From: Paraflavitalea sp. CAU 1676
GTDB taxonomy: Bacteria; Bacteroidota; Bacteroidia; Chitinophagales; Chitinophagaceae
Assembly: GCF_029223285.1 (NCBI RefSeq)
Contig: NZ_JARHUJ010000002.1
Location: forward strand, 620,001-684,000
DNA length: 64,000 nucleotides
Direction: 5' to 3'
Positions 10,101 through 17,857 of the stretch are shown here, in pieces. Below the pieces are notes generated by a model. It was given only the letters and a program-made list of their open reading frames with translations, did no database searches and had not been told where the DNA came from. The number at the start of each line of letters is the position of its first letter. Position 1 is the first letter of the stretch. A program made the position numbers and the translations under genes.

Positions 10101-11441
10101 GCTAAGGGCATCGGTGATCTCGATGGAGACGGCCGGCCCGAAGTGGTGACGGCGAATGCCTGGTTGGGCTCGAATAAGTGGTTTACCGTTCTCAAGAATA
10201 ACAGCACGCCGGGTAACCCTTCTTTGCTCAAGCCTACTGTATTTACCCCCAGCGACGAGTACGGTCAACCCATTGTGGTGGATGCGGATGGCGACAGCCT
10301 GCCCGACCTCATTCTTCCCTGGGGCAGTGCGACCATTATTTACCGCAATATCATTGGCAAATCGGCCCTGGTGCGGTATTGTGTCAATGGCAATACTTCC
10401 ATCAAGGCCGGCATCACCGGCAGCGGCTATCAATGGCAGCAAAAAACAGGCAGCGGGTATGTCAACATTGCTGATAACAGCAATTTTGAGGGCGCCAATA
10501 AAGAGCAGCTGCAGGTTAAAAGTATTCCGGCCGACTGGGACAGCAAACAATTGCGTTGTATCATCGACGGGAAACATGAAGGGGTTGTGTACAAACTGGT
10601 AGCAAGCCCAGCAGTAACGCCTGCGGTGACGATCGCTGCAACAGCTACGACTATTTGCACCGGGGTGCCGGTGACTTTTACTTCCACCATTGCGAACGGG
10701 GGGAATCAACCCACGTTTGAGTGGGCGAAGAACGGGTCAACATTCGGCAACAACTGGCATACGGTCACTGTCGATAAACTGGTGGACGGTGATGCCATTA
10801 CGGCTAAGCTATATAGTAATGCCTTGTGTGCGACCAGTAGCCAGGTTACCAGTAATACGATCAAGATCAGAGTCAATGCGGCTGCAGCCTCTGTGTCTAT
10901 TGCCGGTAATACCGTGGTAGAGCAGGGCAAGAGCGCCGATCTGACTGCCACGATCGTTAATGGGGGCAGCTCACCGGCAGTTCAATGGCAGGACAGCACC
11001 GATACACGTGGCTGGGTCAATATAGCCGGCGCCACCAATAATGTTATTACCTACAAGCCAGCCGTAACGGGCGTGCGGTTGCGCGCCCAGCTTATCAGTA
11101 ATTCCAATTGCGTATCGACGAATCCGTGGTTGAGCAATGTGCTCCAATTTACCGTAACGGCGGTGACGGCGATCGGGCCGGAGCCTGCAGCCAATTGGGG
11201 TATCCGGTATTATCCCAATCCGGTTACGACAGAATTGATCATCGATAGCCTGCGCCGGCAGGATCAGTGGGAATCTGTTGCTGTGACGGGGGTGAATGGC
11301 AAGCAGGTCATTTTAACGAAGGCTGTTAACGGACAAAGCAGGGTAGTGGTGCCCACCGCGTCGCTTGCCAAAGGTTACTATGTGGCGATCCTGCGGCGCA
11401 AGCGTGGCGCGCCGGTATACTTCCGGTTCATGAAACTATAA
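7188..11441 (+). CDS. Secreted FG-GAP/VCBS-repeat protein with IPT/TIG and Ig-like domains and T9SS sorting domain
   Basis: A 1417-residue exported protein starting with GTG. No in-frame ATG precedes the hydrophobic signal-anchor segment (about residues 12-27). The order is: IPT/TIG domain (about 73-155); a block of calcium-binding type VCBS/FG-GAP repeats with DxDGDGKxD motifs (about 175-520); two more IPT domains (about 526-690); a second VCBS block (about 715-1050); two Ig-like modules (about 1145-1320; TTICTGVPVTFTST); and a type A T9SS C-terminal sorting domain (about 1335-1417; YYPNPVTTELII ... LAKGYYVAIL). It should be delivered to the cell surface or medium by type IX secretion. The repeated propeller-like blocks suggest binding or adhesion; no catalytic domain is visible. 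It stands alone and ends at a strong bidirectional terminator. Confidence 0.9.
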   Translation: MKQLRINQATAALSGALIIILFTWFGLKGQRYFPQASLTATTAPSLTDPDMTATVLPQIDPAIDAEILPPGTAPVITSFSPLSAHVGSTVTIAGSGFDAVPESNVVYFGAVRAVVQSASTSSLVVTVPAGASYAPIRVTSFQLNAWSAQPFVVTFAGGGSIHAASFTEKIALNLAPAIPLHITQGDIDGDGKTDLVVTKAVLGSAADSGFLVFRNTSTTTTVSFANPVAYSMRQCRATAMEDVDGDGVPDVVAVGGDSIYLYKNNSTAGNISISLQHRKVSYAALLDVALRDMDGDGKTDVIVHKIGAEEFDYSFVFAYPNTSTAGTISFSNFTNSSSLSGQSRFLQVAELNNDGKPDMLANAIIRNKSTKGNISLYDPVGLSLPWHAAAATGDIDQDGLIDLVYIDSIAHKVSVARNVSSGGTISFAAPVELIATASPDGVAINDLDGDGKAEIILALSNYNYGVFKNISTAGSPAFLPMQAFKAGNYRGRRLVVASDINGDGKADVVTGSAEGRSVNVFINEVKAAPVIYGFTPTIGEAGTEVTISGANFDGSTGVSFGGVAAASYQVVSSSTIKATIGTGATGAVVVTNAQGAGELGGFVFGLPPRISSIAPLQGPIGATVTITGDHFSPVAASNIVYFGGVKAKVNSATANAIQVTVPVGAGYRPLSVTTNGRTASSTQVFTVTFPGATDTFSRASLAGPWEKNVASTYEMTDMDGDGLPDMVGTLSFYAGQGVSILRNMSVPGNFAFGNAHIFPTAALNRVITADLDGDGLQDAITTGSSNISVLRNTSTPGNFVLSAPTYYKTGHFATRPWNVRVEDVDGDGKPDVIVANDISRTVAILKNISTENAIALAEPVEFVTPAYPDDVEFGDLDGDGKPEMVVASPSYRYEIYVFLNTGKPGTIAFAPYKAIPIGSAGIDVSVADMDNDQKNDILVEGSLAMSVLANQSTAGNLSFTRLNFPAENYGNAKGIGDLDGDGRPEVVTANAWLGSNKWFTVLKNNSTPGNPSLLKPTVFTPSDEYGQPIVVDADGDSLPDLILPWGSATIIYRNIIGKSALVRYCVNGNTSIKAGITGSGYQWQQKTGSGYVNIADNSNFEGANKEQLQVKSIPADWDSKQLRCIIDGKHEGVVYKLVASPAVTPAVTIAATATTICTGVPVTFTSTIANGGNQPTFEWAKNGSTFGNNWHTVTVDKLVDGDAITAKLYSNALCATSSQVTSNTIKIRVNAAAASVSIAGNTVVEQGKSADLTATIVNGGSSPAVQWQDSTDTRGWVNIAGATNNVITYKPAVTGVRLRAQLISNSNCVSTNPWLSNVLQFTVTAVTAIGPEPAANWGIRYYPNPVTTELIIDSLRRQDQWESVAVTGVNGKQVILTKAVNGQSRVVVPTASLAKGYYVAILRRKRGAPVYFRFMKL

Positions 11442-11452
11442 GGTCGTCTCTT

Positions 11453-11497
11453 AAAAAAAACGTCTGCAGGACTTGCGTGCTGCAGACGTTTTTATTT
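11453..11497. terminator. Bidirectional intrinsic terminator between convergent genes
   Basis: An 11-bp perfect stem (AACGTCTGCAG at 11459-11469, CTGCAGACGTT at 11480-11490) has an A-run before it and TTTTTATTT after it. It can therefore terminate the plus-strand FG-GAP gene and, read from the other side, the minus-strand gene ending at 11514. Confidence 0.9.
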
Positions 11498-11513
11498 ATT
11501 GCCGGTATAATTT

Positions 11514-13073
11514 CTATCCGAGCTTTTCGAGGCGCAGGTCCATGCGCTTATCTTTCTTAAAGTATTCAAGGATCATGACAGAACCTGCCTTGGCCGGGAA
11601 TACTTTCATGTTGCTGGCCTTGGACTTCAGTTCGATCTTGTCGGTACTGAACTTGGTGCCGTTGAAGCGAATGGCGTTGAAGGTTTGGCCTTTGTATTCT
11701 GAGCTTCTTACCCAGTCGCTGTAACAAATGGTGAAGGCGCTGTTGTCCTGTTCGGCTGTCGTGAACTCATAATCGAACGAACCCCACATCTTGAGGTACA
11801 TGGCGATGGCATGCTGGCTATTGTAGTCGCTGATATTACTCAACATGGCATCATTTTGTTGCTTCTCATAGATCTTAGCGTTGGACACTTTATACTTCTC
11901 ATTGAACTCCATCAATACCATGTCGGTGATCACGATCTTGGTAACGCCTGCGGTGCTTCTGCCGCCGGCCAATACGGTAAGACCGATTCCCAGTGCACTG
12001 GCTTTTCTCTTATAGCCTTCGCCCACCACATAGAGTTTGCCATTGGGCGCTTTGATCAGTTTATGGATAAAGAGGAAACCAACATCATCGATCTTTCCTT
12101 TGGAATTCGTAGGGAGGTATTTGGCAAAATCGCCACCCCAGGAGTTGTAGGTTTTGTTAATGATCTTGCCTTTGCCATCGACTTCATAAATAGCGAGGCC
12201 GAGGCTGGCATCTTTGGCAATATTGGCATTGCCGGGAAAGTAACTGCCCATTACCACCATTTTACCGGTGCCTGGCAGTTTGATCACGCTGGTAGGCAGG
12301 AATTTGTATTCGTTGTCTTCGGTTTCTTCAATTTCAAACTCTTTCTTTTTAGTGACGAAATTGATGCCGATGAGGCTGGCGCCTACTTTACCGCTCAACA
12401 TTCTTCTTTTCTTCATTACTTCCAATACGATCAGGCTGTCGGTGCTGCCGAGGAACTCCGCCTGCGCATATCTTTCTTCATCATCCGTGGGAACATAGGT
12501 CCACTGCTTTTTGTTGGTGGCTGAATAAAAATCCACTTCGTAGGTTCTTTGTTTACCATCGCGCAGCGGCAGTACGGATGCATATCCCTGTTCGCCCAGG
12601 TCGAATACGTTCTGATTGGTGCCCTCATCGGTACGGAGGGTTTCATATTGTTTCATCAGATCGTCGGTCCTGCTGTCGTATTCACGGGTATAGGAATATT
12701 TCAACTTGCCATCGAGGGTATACAATTTCATCTCCAGCACCTTGGAATCTGTGTTCTTGAACAGGAAGGCCAGGGTAGCGCCATTGTAGGCAGCTTCGAG
12801 CAGGAGGATGTTCTTCGAGTCCTGGAATTTGATGTCCTTCACCTTGTTGAGGTTCTCATCCAGGATCTGGAGGGTGTATTCGTTGGTGCGTCTGTCTATT
12901 TTATCGCTCTGGTACAGGAAGAAATAACCACGGATCTGGTTATTCTCCATAATGGTACCGCTGTTGCGCAAATAGGTGGAATACACTTTGTCGATGCTCA
13001 GTTTCTGCTGCGCATACAAGGTATGGCCGGCAGAACCGAAACAGAGGGCGGCGATCAAAAGCTTTTTAATCAT
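11514..13073 (-). CDS. Secreted protein of unknown function
   Basis: A 519-residue protein with a clear signal peptide (MIKKLLIAALCFGSAGHTLYAQ, cleavage near residue 21). The rest is rich in alternating beta strands and charged turns, with phrases such as MVVMGSYFPGNANIAKD and GKLYVVGEGYK that recall beta-propeller-type repeats. I see no catalytic motif, no membrane helix and no sorting domain, and I do not recognise a characterised family. It follows the M48-type metalloprotease gene after 36 bases on the same strand, so the two are probably co-transcribed and may act together in the periplasm or at the outer membrane. Confidence 0.85.
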   Translation of the reverse strand: MIKKLLIAALCFGSAGHTLYAQQKLSIDKVYSTYLRNSGTIMENNQIRGYFFLYQSDKIDRRTNEYTLQILDENLNKVKDIKFQDSKNILLLEAAYNGATLAFLFKNTDSKVLEMKLYTLDGKLKYSYTREYDSRTDDLMKQYETLRTDEGTNQNVFDLGEQGYASVLPLRDGKQRTYEVDFYSATNKKQWTYVPTDDEERYAQAEFLGSTDSLIVLEVMKKRRMLSGKVGASLIGINFVTKKKEFEIEETEDNEYKFLPTSVIKLPGTGKMVVMGSYFPGNANIAKDASLGLAIYEVDGKGKIINKTYNSWGGDFAKYLPTNSKGKIDDVGFLFIHKLIKAPNGKLYVVGEGYKRKASALGIGLTVLAGGRSTAGVTKIVITDMVLMEFNEKYKVSNAKIYEKQQNDAMLSNISDYNSQHAIAMYLKMWGSFDYEFTTAEQDNSAFTICYSDWVRSSEYKGQTFNAIRFNGTKFSTDKIELKSKASNMKVFPAKAGSVMILEYFKKDKRMDLRLEKLG

Positions 13074-13109
13074 TTTCTGTTGTTTAGGTGGTTCGTTTTG
13101 GGTGTTTAA

Positions 13110-14519
13110 TTACTCTTTTACTATCTGGGCGCTTTTACTATAGGCTTCTTTGAAGGGAGCGTAGGCAGTTAGTGTGGCCTGATGACGGCCCAGGAAATGA
13201 TAGCCGATGGCGGCCATATCTTCCCGGTGCAGGTTTTGTACGAACTGCAATACCAGATTATAGCTGGATGCATAACCAGGTGCGGGCAGGTCGATGCTTC
13301 TGCCGAGTGTATGTGCTTTTTGTGCATCGTACATGGCGTTGAACAGGTTGCCGGCGTGGGTTATGAGCCAGGGATCGGCCGGGTTTTCTTTGAGCACCAG
13401 GATGGTGAGGTAAAGACTACGGGTGTAATTGTTTGCTTTGTAGGTATGCGCTACCATCTCATACCGGAACTCCTGCCGCAGTTTATTGAACGTGCTTTTG
13501 CTAATGACATCGGTTTGGCGGGCCCTGGCAGCCTGCCCGGCCAGTATGGTTTGTACTTGTTGAATGCGCAGCTGGCAATCGGGGTGAGTCTTGAGTGAAT
13601 CGGCCAGGGGCTCCTCTTCTTTGAGCTCGGCATGGCCTCCCAGCAATCCCTGCTGCTTTGCGATCCATTTCTTTTGAAAAGGATAGCCGGGGCTATGGAA
13701 CGCGGACTGCAGCGCTTCGGCGGTATTGAACCGGTCGACGTCGATGGTATCGAGCAGGGCGAGGGTACCGACGGCTCCCTGCGGATCAAAGCGGGTATTG
13801 CTCATGAGCGCTACCGCTACGGAATCGGCTTCGGATTCGTGGTCGCGGCTATGGCGGCGGTTGCTGAACGTGAGCCCTTTTACGAGCTTCTCAAACTGCT
13901 CACGCTTGCCGTACTCGCTGCCTTTTATTTTGCGCAGTTCTTCCTGTATCTCTTTCGAGTTGACCCTGGTAACATAATTATTGATGGCGTTCTCGCTGTG
14001 GTTCATGAGGTAGTGCGCTATTTCGTGGGCGATGACGAAGGCTGCCTGACTTTCATTATCGAGCCGGTGAAACAGGCCCATATTGATCAGTATGATGCCT
14101 TGCCCGATATAGCTGGCATTGGGTACTGAGGAGCGGGAGAAATAGCAGCGGAAATCCTTGTGCATGAGCACGGGATTGCTCTGGCGGATCTCATTGACGA
14201 GCTCATCGAGGTATTGCTGGGCTGCTTTATCGGTATGGATCTCCTTATCATCGAAGCGGGCCTTGATATTTTCCCAGCGGCTCTGGTAGATCTTTTTATA
14301 ATCATCGCGGTATTGCGTGGGCAGGCTGGCCAGGCGGGCCTTGTGTTGGGCTTCGTATTGGGTGAAGAGTTGCTTCAGGAGGCTTTCATCTTCCTGCGCC
14401 GGCTGATAGGGCAGGTTTTGCGCCTGTACCGTCATGTACAGGGTTATCGTACAAACAAGTGAAAGCAGACGTATCCTTAACGGATACCAGGTTTGGCTGG
14501 CCGGTTGGCAGGGTTTCAT
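13110..14519 (-). CDS. M48-like zinc metalloprotease, exported
   Basis: A 469-residue protein with an N-terminal signal segment (about residues 14-34) and a zinc protease core: HEIAH at 165-169 supplies two histidine ligands and the catalytic glutamate. HESEADSVAV, with Glu230, supplies the third ligand as in M48 (BepA/Oma1-like) peptidases. The C-terminal half (about 300-469) is helical and resembles the TPR-like region of BepA-type periplasmic quality-control proteases, but the repeats are not crisp. Probable role: turnover or assembly control of envelope proteins. It is first in a two-gene minus-strand unit with the unknown secreted protein downstream. The exact substrate is unknown. Confidence 0.88.
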   Translation of the reverse strand: MKPCQPASQTWYPLRIRLLSLVCTITLYMTVQAQNLPYQPAQEDESLLKQLFTQYEAQHKARLASLPTQYRDDYKKIYQSRWENIKARFDDKEIHTDKAAQQYLDELVNEIRQSNPVLMHKDFRCYFSRSSVPNASYIGQGIILINMGLFHRLDNESQAAFVIAHEIAHYLMNHSENAINNYVTRVNSKEIQEELRKIKGSEYGKREQFEKLVKGLTFSNRRHSRDHESEADSVAVALMSNTRFDPQGAVGTLALLDTIDVDRFNTAEALQSAFHSPGYPFQKKWIAKQQGLLGGHAELKEEEPLADSLKTHPDCQLRIQQVQTILAGQAARARQTDVISKSTFNKLRQEFRYEMVAHTYKANNYTRSLYLTILVLKENPADPWLITHAGNLFNAMYDAQKAHTLGRSIDLPAPGYASSYNLVLQFVQNLHREDMAAIGYHFLGRHQATLTAYAPFKEAYSKSAQIVKE

Positions 14520-14827
14520 AACGAGGGGTTGGTTGCTATTGCTGCAAATAACGTTAAAAAATAGCTGGTTTCGCCAATCTGGATTGAATAACGTTTATTG
14601 GTAGTATTTATTATTGAATTGCCCTGTATGGCGTTTGAATTGTTGTGCGGGTTAACCAACTGTTTTTGGATGGTCTGGGCCTGTAGCTGGTGGGCGGCTG
14701 GTGTGCCAATCGCTGGTTCGTGTTTATATTTAGACCAAATTGCCCTTTATTTCGACAAACGGTAAAGATGGGGGCTTTGTGACGCCTTTAAATTGCCTAA
14801 CTTTATTGCACTCAAAATGAAATCCTT
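14520..14827. other. Divergent intergenic region
   Basis: This 308-bp region separates the metalloprotease operon (minus) from the molybdenum hydroxylase operon (plus). It holds the candidate plus-strand promoter described separately and AT-rich sequence with repeated AACGTTTA-like words. I see no gene or stable RNA structure in it. Confidence 0.5.
14776..14805 (+). promoter_or_regulatory. Candidate Bacteroidota promoter for iorA-iorB type operon
   Basis: TTTG (14776-14779) is followed after 18 bases by TAACTTTA (14798-14805), which matches the Bacteroidota -7 consensus TAnnTTTG in seven of eight positions. The predicted start of transcription is around 14812, about 16 bases before the ATG at 14828. 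Confidence 0.45.
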
Positions 14828-15283
14828 ATGGCTCTTTTTAAGCTTACTGTAAACGGTAAAGAACGGCAGGTGGACGTAGAAGCCGATACCCCGTTGTTGT
14901 GGGTATTGCGCGACAGCCTGCACCTGGTGGGTACCAAATACGGTTGTGGGGTTGCACAGTGCGGCGCCTGTACCGTGCATATGAATGGTGCGGCCGTGCG
15001 TTCGTGTATCCTTCCGGTATCGGCCGTTAAATCGCCTATCACTACGATCGAAGGTTTGTCGGAGAACGGCGACCATCCTGTGCAGCAGGCCTGGGATGAG
15101 GTAGACGTGCCGCAATGCGGTTATTGCCAGGCAGGACAGATGATGACTGCTGCCGCCTTCCTCAAAACTAATCCGAAGCCTACCCTGGAAGAGGTAGCCA
15201 GTGCGATGCACGGTAATCTTTGCCGTTGTGGCGCCTATCATAGAATCCGCGAAGCCGTTTTAGTAGCCAGCAAAAAAAAGTAA
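14828..15283 (+). CDS. [2Fe-2S] subunit of a molybdenum hydroxylase (isoquinoline 1-oxidoreductase alpha type)
   Basis: A 151-residue iron-sulfur subunit of the xanthine oxidase family. It holds two [2Fe-2S] clusters: the plant-ferredoxin-type one is ligated by Cys40, Cys45, Cys48 and Cys60, the second by Cys97, Cys100, Cys132 and Cys134 (CGYC ... CRCG). It passes electrons from the molybdenum cofactor in the partner subunit, encoded three bases downstream. Length and motif spacing match IorA-like subunits, which lack the FAD domain of true xanthine dehydrogenases. The physiological substrate is unknown (N-heterocycles and aldehydes are typical). There is no signal peptide; the subunit probably rides with the twin-arginine-tagged partner. 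Confidence 0.94.
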   Translation: MALFKLTVNGKERQVDVEADTPLLWVLRDSLHLVGTKYGCGVAQCGACTVHMNGAAVRSCILPVSAVKSPITTIEGLSENGDHPVQQAWDEVDVPQCGYCQAGQMMTAAAFLKTNPKPTLEEVASAMHGNLCRCGAYHRIREAVLVASKKK

Positions 15284-15286
15284 CAC

Positions 15287-17446
15287 ATGGAAAGCACTCA
15301 ACAACATACTAGCAGAAGGGACTTTCTTAAATGGTCCACGTTCACTGCCGGGGGCCTCGTACTGGGCTTCAAATGGAGCGGCGCTGAGGCACAAACTGCC
15401 GAGGTGTTTGCTGCCGCCCCCAGCGCCGCGCCGGTGGCGATGAACCACTATCTGTCGATCGGTACCGATGGTATCGTTACGATCTTTTCGCCCAATCCGG
15501 AGCTGGGGCAAAACATCCTGACCTCTTTTCCGATGATCGTAGCCGATGAGCTCGATGCGGACTGGAAGCAGGTGAAAGTGTTGCAAGCTCCTTTCGATAA
15601 ACGCTTTGACCGCCAGTTGACCGGTGGCAGTGGTGCGGTGCCGCATTCCTGGCCCTTGCTGCGCAAGGCCGGCGCCACCGCACGCGCCATGCTTATTGCT
15701 GCTGCCGCTAAACGCTGGGGTGTTCCTGAATCGGAATGTACAGCCAGCGACAGCTTTGTGATCCACACACCCAGTGGCAAGAAGCTGGGATATGGTGAGC
15801 TGGCAACAGAGGCTGCCGCTATTCCGGTGCCCACTACGGTGAAGCTGAAGGATAAGAAGGATTTCAAACTGATCGGTACTGCCGTGAAGAATGTCGCGAA
15901 TAAAGATATTCTAACCGGTAAGCCATTATATGGTCTTGACTTTTACCGCGAGGGGATGTTGTATGCGATGATCCAGCGGCCACCGTCTTTCGGTACCAAG
16001 GTAAAATCGTTCGATGCGACGGCGGTGAAGGCTATGCCAGGCATTATCGATGTGGTGCAGACTCAGAATGGCGTTGCTGTGGTGGGCAAATCGACCTGGC
16101 AGGTGATGAAGGCTAAGAAAGCACTGAAGATCACCTACGAGAAAAGTGGCAATATTGAATCGTCTGCCGATCATGATAGAATTTTCCTGGAGCAACTCGA
16201 TCATGGCAAAGCTGTTGTTAAAAGACAGGATGGCGATGTAGAGGCTGCTTTCAAGAATGCGGCTAAGGTGGTGAAGAAGGATTATCAATGTCCGTTCCTG
16301 CCACACAACCCGCTGGAGCCGATGAATTTCTTTGCGCATGTGAAAGAGGATGGGGTAGAGCTGGTAGGCCCTTGCCAGATCCCGGGCAGTGCACGTACAG
16401 CTGTTTCCAAACTGCTGAATATTCCGGAAGACAAGATCACGCTGGAGCTTACCCGGTTGGGTGGTGGTTTTGGTCGCCGGTTGTACAATGACTATGTGGT
16501 AGAAGCTGCTGAGGTTTCTTCGCTGGTGAAGGCTCCGGTAAAACTGATCTGGTCGAGAGAAGATGATATGATGGGTGGCACGTACCGCTCGGCCATGCGG
16601 TATCGCTTTGAGGCGGCGCTGGATGATAAAGGCAATATGATCGGTTATAAGTTGCGGGGTGTTGGTATGAACGACAACAACACTACCCGTGAACATAATT
16701 TCCCTTCGGGCGCTATCGACAATCTGCTGATTGAAACGATCAACAACCCTACGCCTATCACCACTGGTGCGTGGCGTGCACCAGTGACCAACTTCCTCGC
16801 GTATGCTGAACAAGCTTTCATCGATGAGGTGGCGCAGGCGGCGGGTAAGGACCCGGTTGAGTTCCGCCTGGAGTTATTAGAGAAAGTTAAGGCCAAACCT
16901 GTTGGCCGTACGGACTATAATGTAAACCGGATGATCGATGTTACAAAGCGCGTAGCTGAACGTTCGGGCTGGGGTAAAAAGAAAGGTGTGTTCCAGGGTT
17001 TCAGTGTTTACTATTCGCACCGCTCTTATGTAGCACAGGTGGCGGAAGTTGTGCTTGAAAAAGGTAAGCCTGTGGTGAAGAAGATCTATGCGGTAGCCGA
17101 TTGCGGTCAGGTGGTGAACCTGGGCGGCGCCCAGCAGCAGGTGATGGGTGGTATCGTGGATGGCATGGGCCACGCGTTGTATGGCAAGTTCACCTTCAAG
17201 GAAGGTGCTGCCGAACAAAACAACTTCCATAATTACCGGCTGATCCGTATGAAGGAGATCCCTGAGATCGACCTGTTCTTTGTAGACAGCGGTTTCGACC
17301 CTACGGGATTGGGAGAACCTGCCTTGCCGCCTACTGGTGGCGCGGTTGCTAATGCCATCTTCAAGGCTACCGGCAAGCGCATGTATTCGCAACCCTTCCT
17401 TGAGACGGATGTGTTTACCAGCACGAGTGGAAAGAAGACATTCTAA
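15287..17446 (+). CDS. Molybdopterin-binding subunit of a molybdenum hydroxylase (isoquinoline 1-oxidoreductase beta type)
   Basis: The 719-residue catalytic subunit. The N-terminus has a twin-arginine export signal (SRRDFLKWSTFTAGGLVLGF, about residues 9-28). It continues with aldehyde oxidase/xanthine dehydrogenase domains: GGGFGRR (about residue 390) for cofactor binding, GAWRAP (about 490), and GLGEP with Glu677, the position of the catalytic glutamate of this family. The length fits IorB/aldehyde dehydrogenase MoCo subunits. With the preceding gene it forms a two-gene operon closed by a strong terminator. No cytochrome c subunit and no XdhC-type maturation factor is adjacent, so the electron acceptor is encoded elsewhere. 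The substrate cannot be inferred. Confidence 0.94.
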   Translation: MESTQQHTSRRDFLKWSTFTAGGLVLGFKWSGAEAQTAEVFAAAPSAAPVAMNHYLSIGTDGIVTIFSPNPELGQNILTSFPMIVADELDADWKQVKVLQAPFDKRFDRQLTGGSGAVPHSWPLLRKAGATARAMLIAAAAKRWGVPESECTASDSFVIHTPSGKKLGYGELATEAAAIPVPTTVKLKDKKDFKLIGTAVKNVANKDILTGKPLYGLDFYREGMLYAMIQRPPSFGTKVKSFDATAVKAMPGIIDVVQTQNGVAVVGKSTWQVMKAKKALKITYEKSGNIESSADHDRIFLEQLDHGKAVVKRQDGDVEAAFKNAAKVVKKDYQCPFLPHNPLEPMNFFAHVKEDGVELVGPCQIPGSARTAVSKLLNIPEDKITLELTRLGGGFGRRLYNDYVVEAAEVSSLVKAPVKLIWSREDDMMGGTYRSAMRYRFEAALDDKGNMIGYKLRGVGMNDNNTTREHNFPSGAIDNLLIETINNPTPITTGAWRAPVTNFLAYAEQAFIDEVAQAAGKDPVEFRLELLEKVKAKPVGRTDYNVNRMIDVTKRVAERSGWGKKKGVFQGFSVYYSHRSYVAQVAEVVLEKGKPVVKKIYAVADCGQVVNLGGAQQQVMGGIVDGMGHALYGKFTFKEGAAEQNNFHNYRLIRMKEIPEIDLFFVDSGFDPTGLGEPALPPTGGAVANAIFKATGKRMYSQPFLETDVFTSTSGKKTF

Positions 17447-17857
17447 GTCAAGGTTGACATAGACAGTAATAAACAGGGCGGCTGGATAGCCGCCCTGTCC
17501 TTTTATCTGCCATTACAGCCTTTCGTACAATTGGCTGGCTGGCTTCATGATAATCAATAGACCATTTTCTGCCTATAACTTGCAATCAATCTGTTGTTTA
17601 CGGATCAAGAAAAGGATAATACAACAACTATTCATGTAGACCGACATTCGTACAACGAAAACCTTCGTTCATGGATCGGACCATTTCCCCAATGTACACA
17701 CTGAATTTGTAACCGCCTGTTTACCGCAGCTATTGCGGCAGCTATGGCCCTGAATGGCTCATCAGCAAACCTTTCCTGATCCATTTGGGACGATGTAATA
17801 CTGCTTCTGCCAGCGGATTTGTCTGGATAATTTCAGGGTAGACAAAAACTAATCATT
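17447..17857. other. Intergenic region between molybdenum hydroxylase and second SusC/SusD locus
   Basis: A 411-bp region. Its first 60 bases hold the terminator. The rest shows a short CCGCA/TGCGG inverted repeat near 17.73 kb and no convincing promoter, regulator gene or RNA. No sigma/FecR pair precedes this SusC gene, so its control must lie in this stretch or in an unlinked regulator. Confidence 0.5.
17473..17506 (+). terminator. Intrinsic terminator after the molybdenum hydroxylase operon
   Basis: A perfect 11-bp GC-rich stem (ACAGGGCGGCT, loop GGAT, AGCCGCCCTGT; 17473-17498) is followed by CCTTTTAT, 26 bases after the stop codon. Confidence 0.9.
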
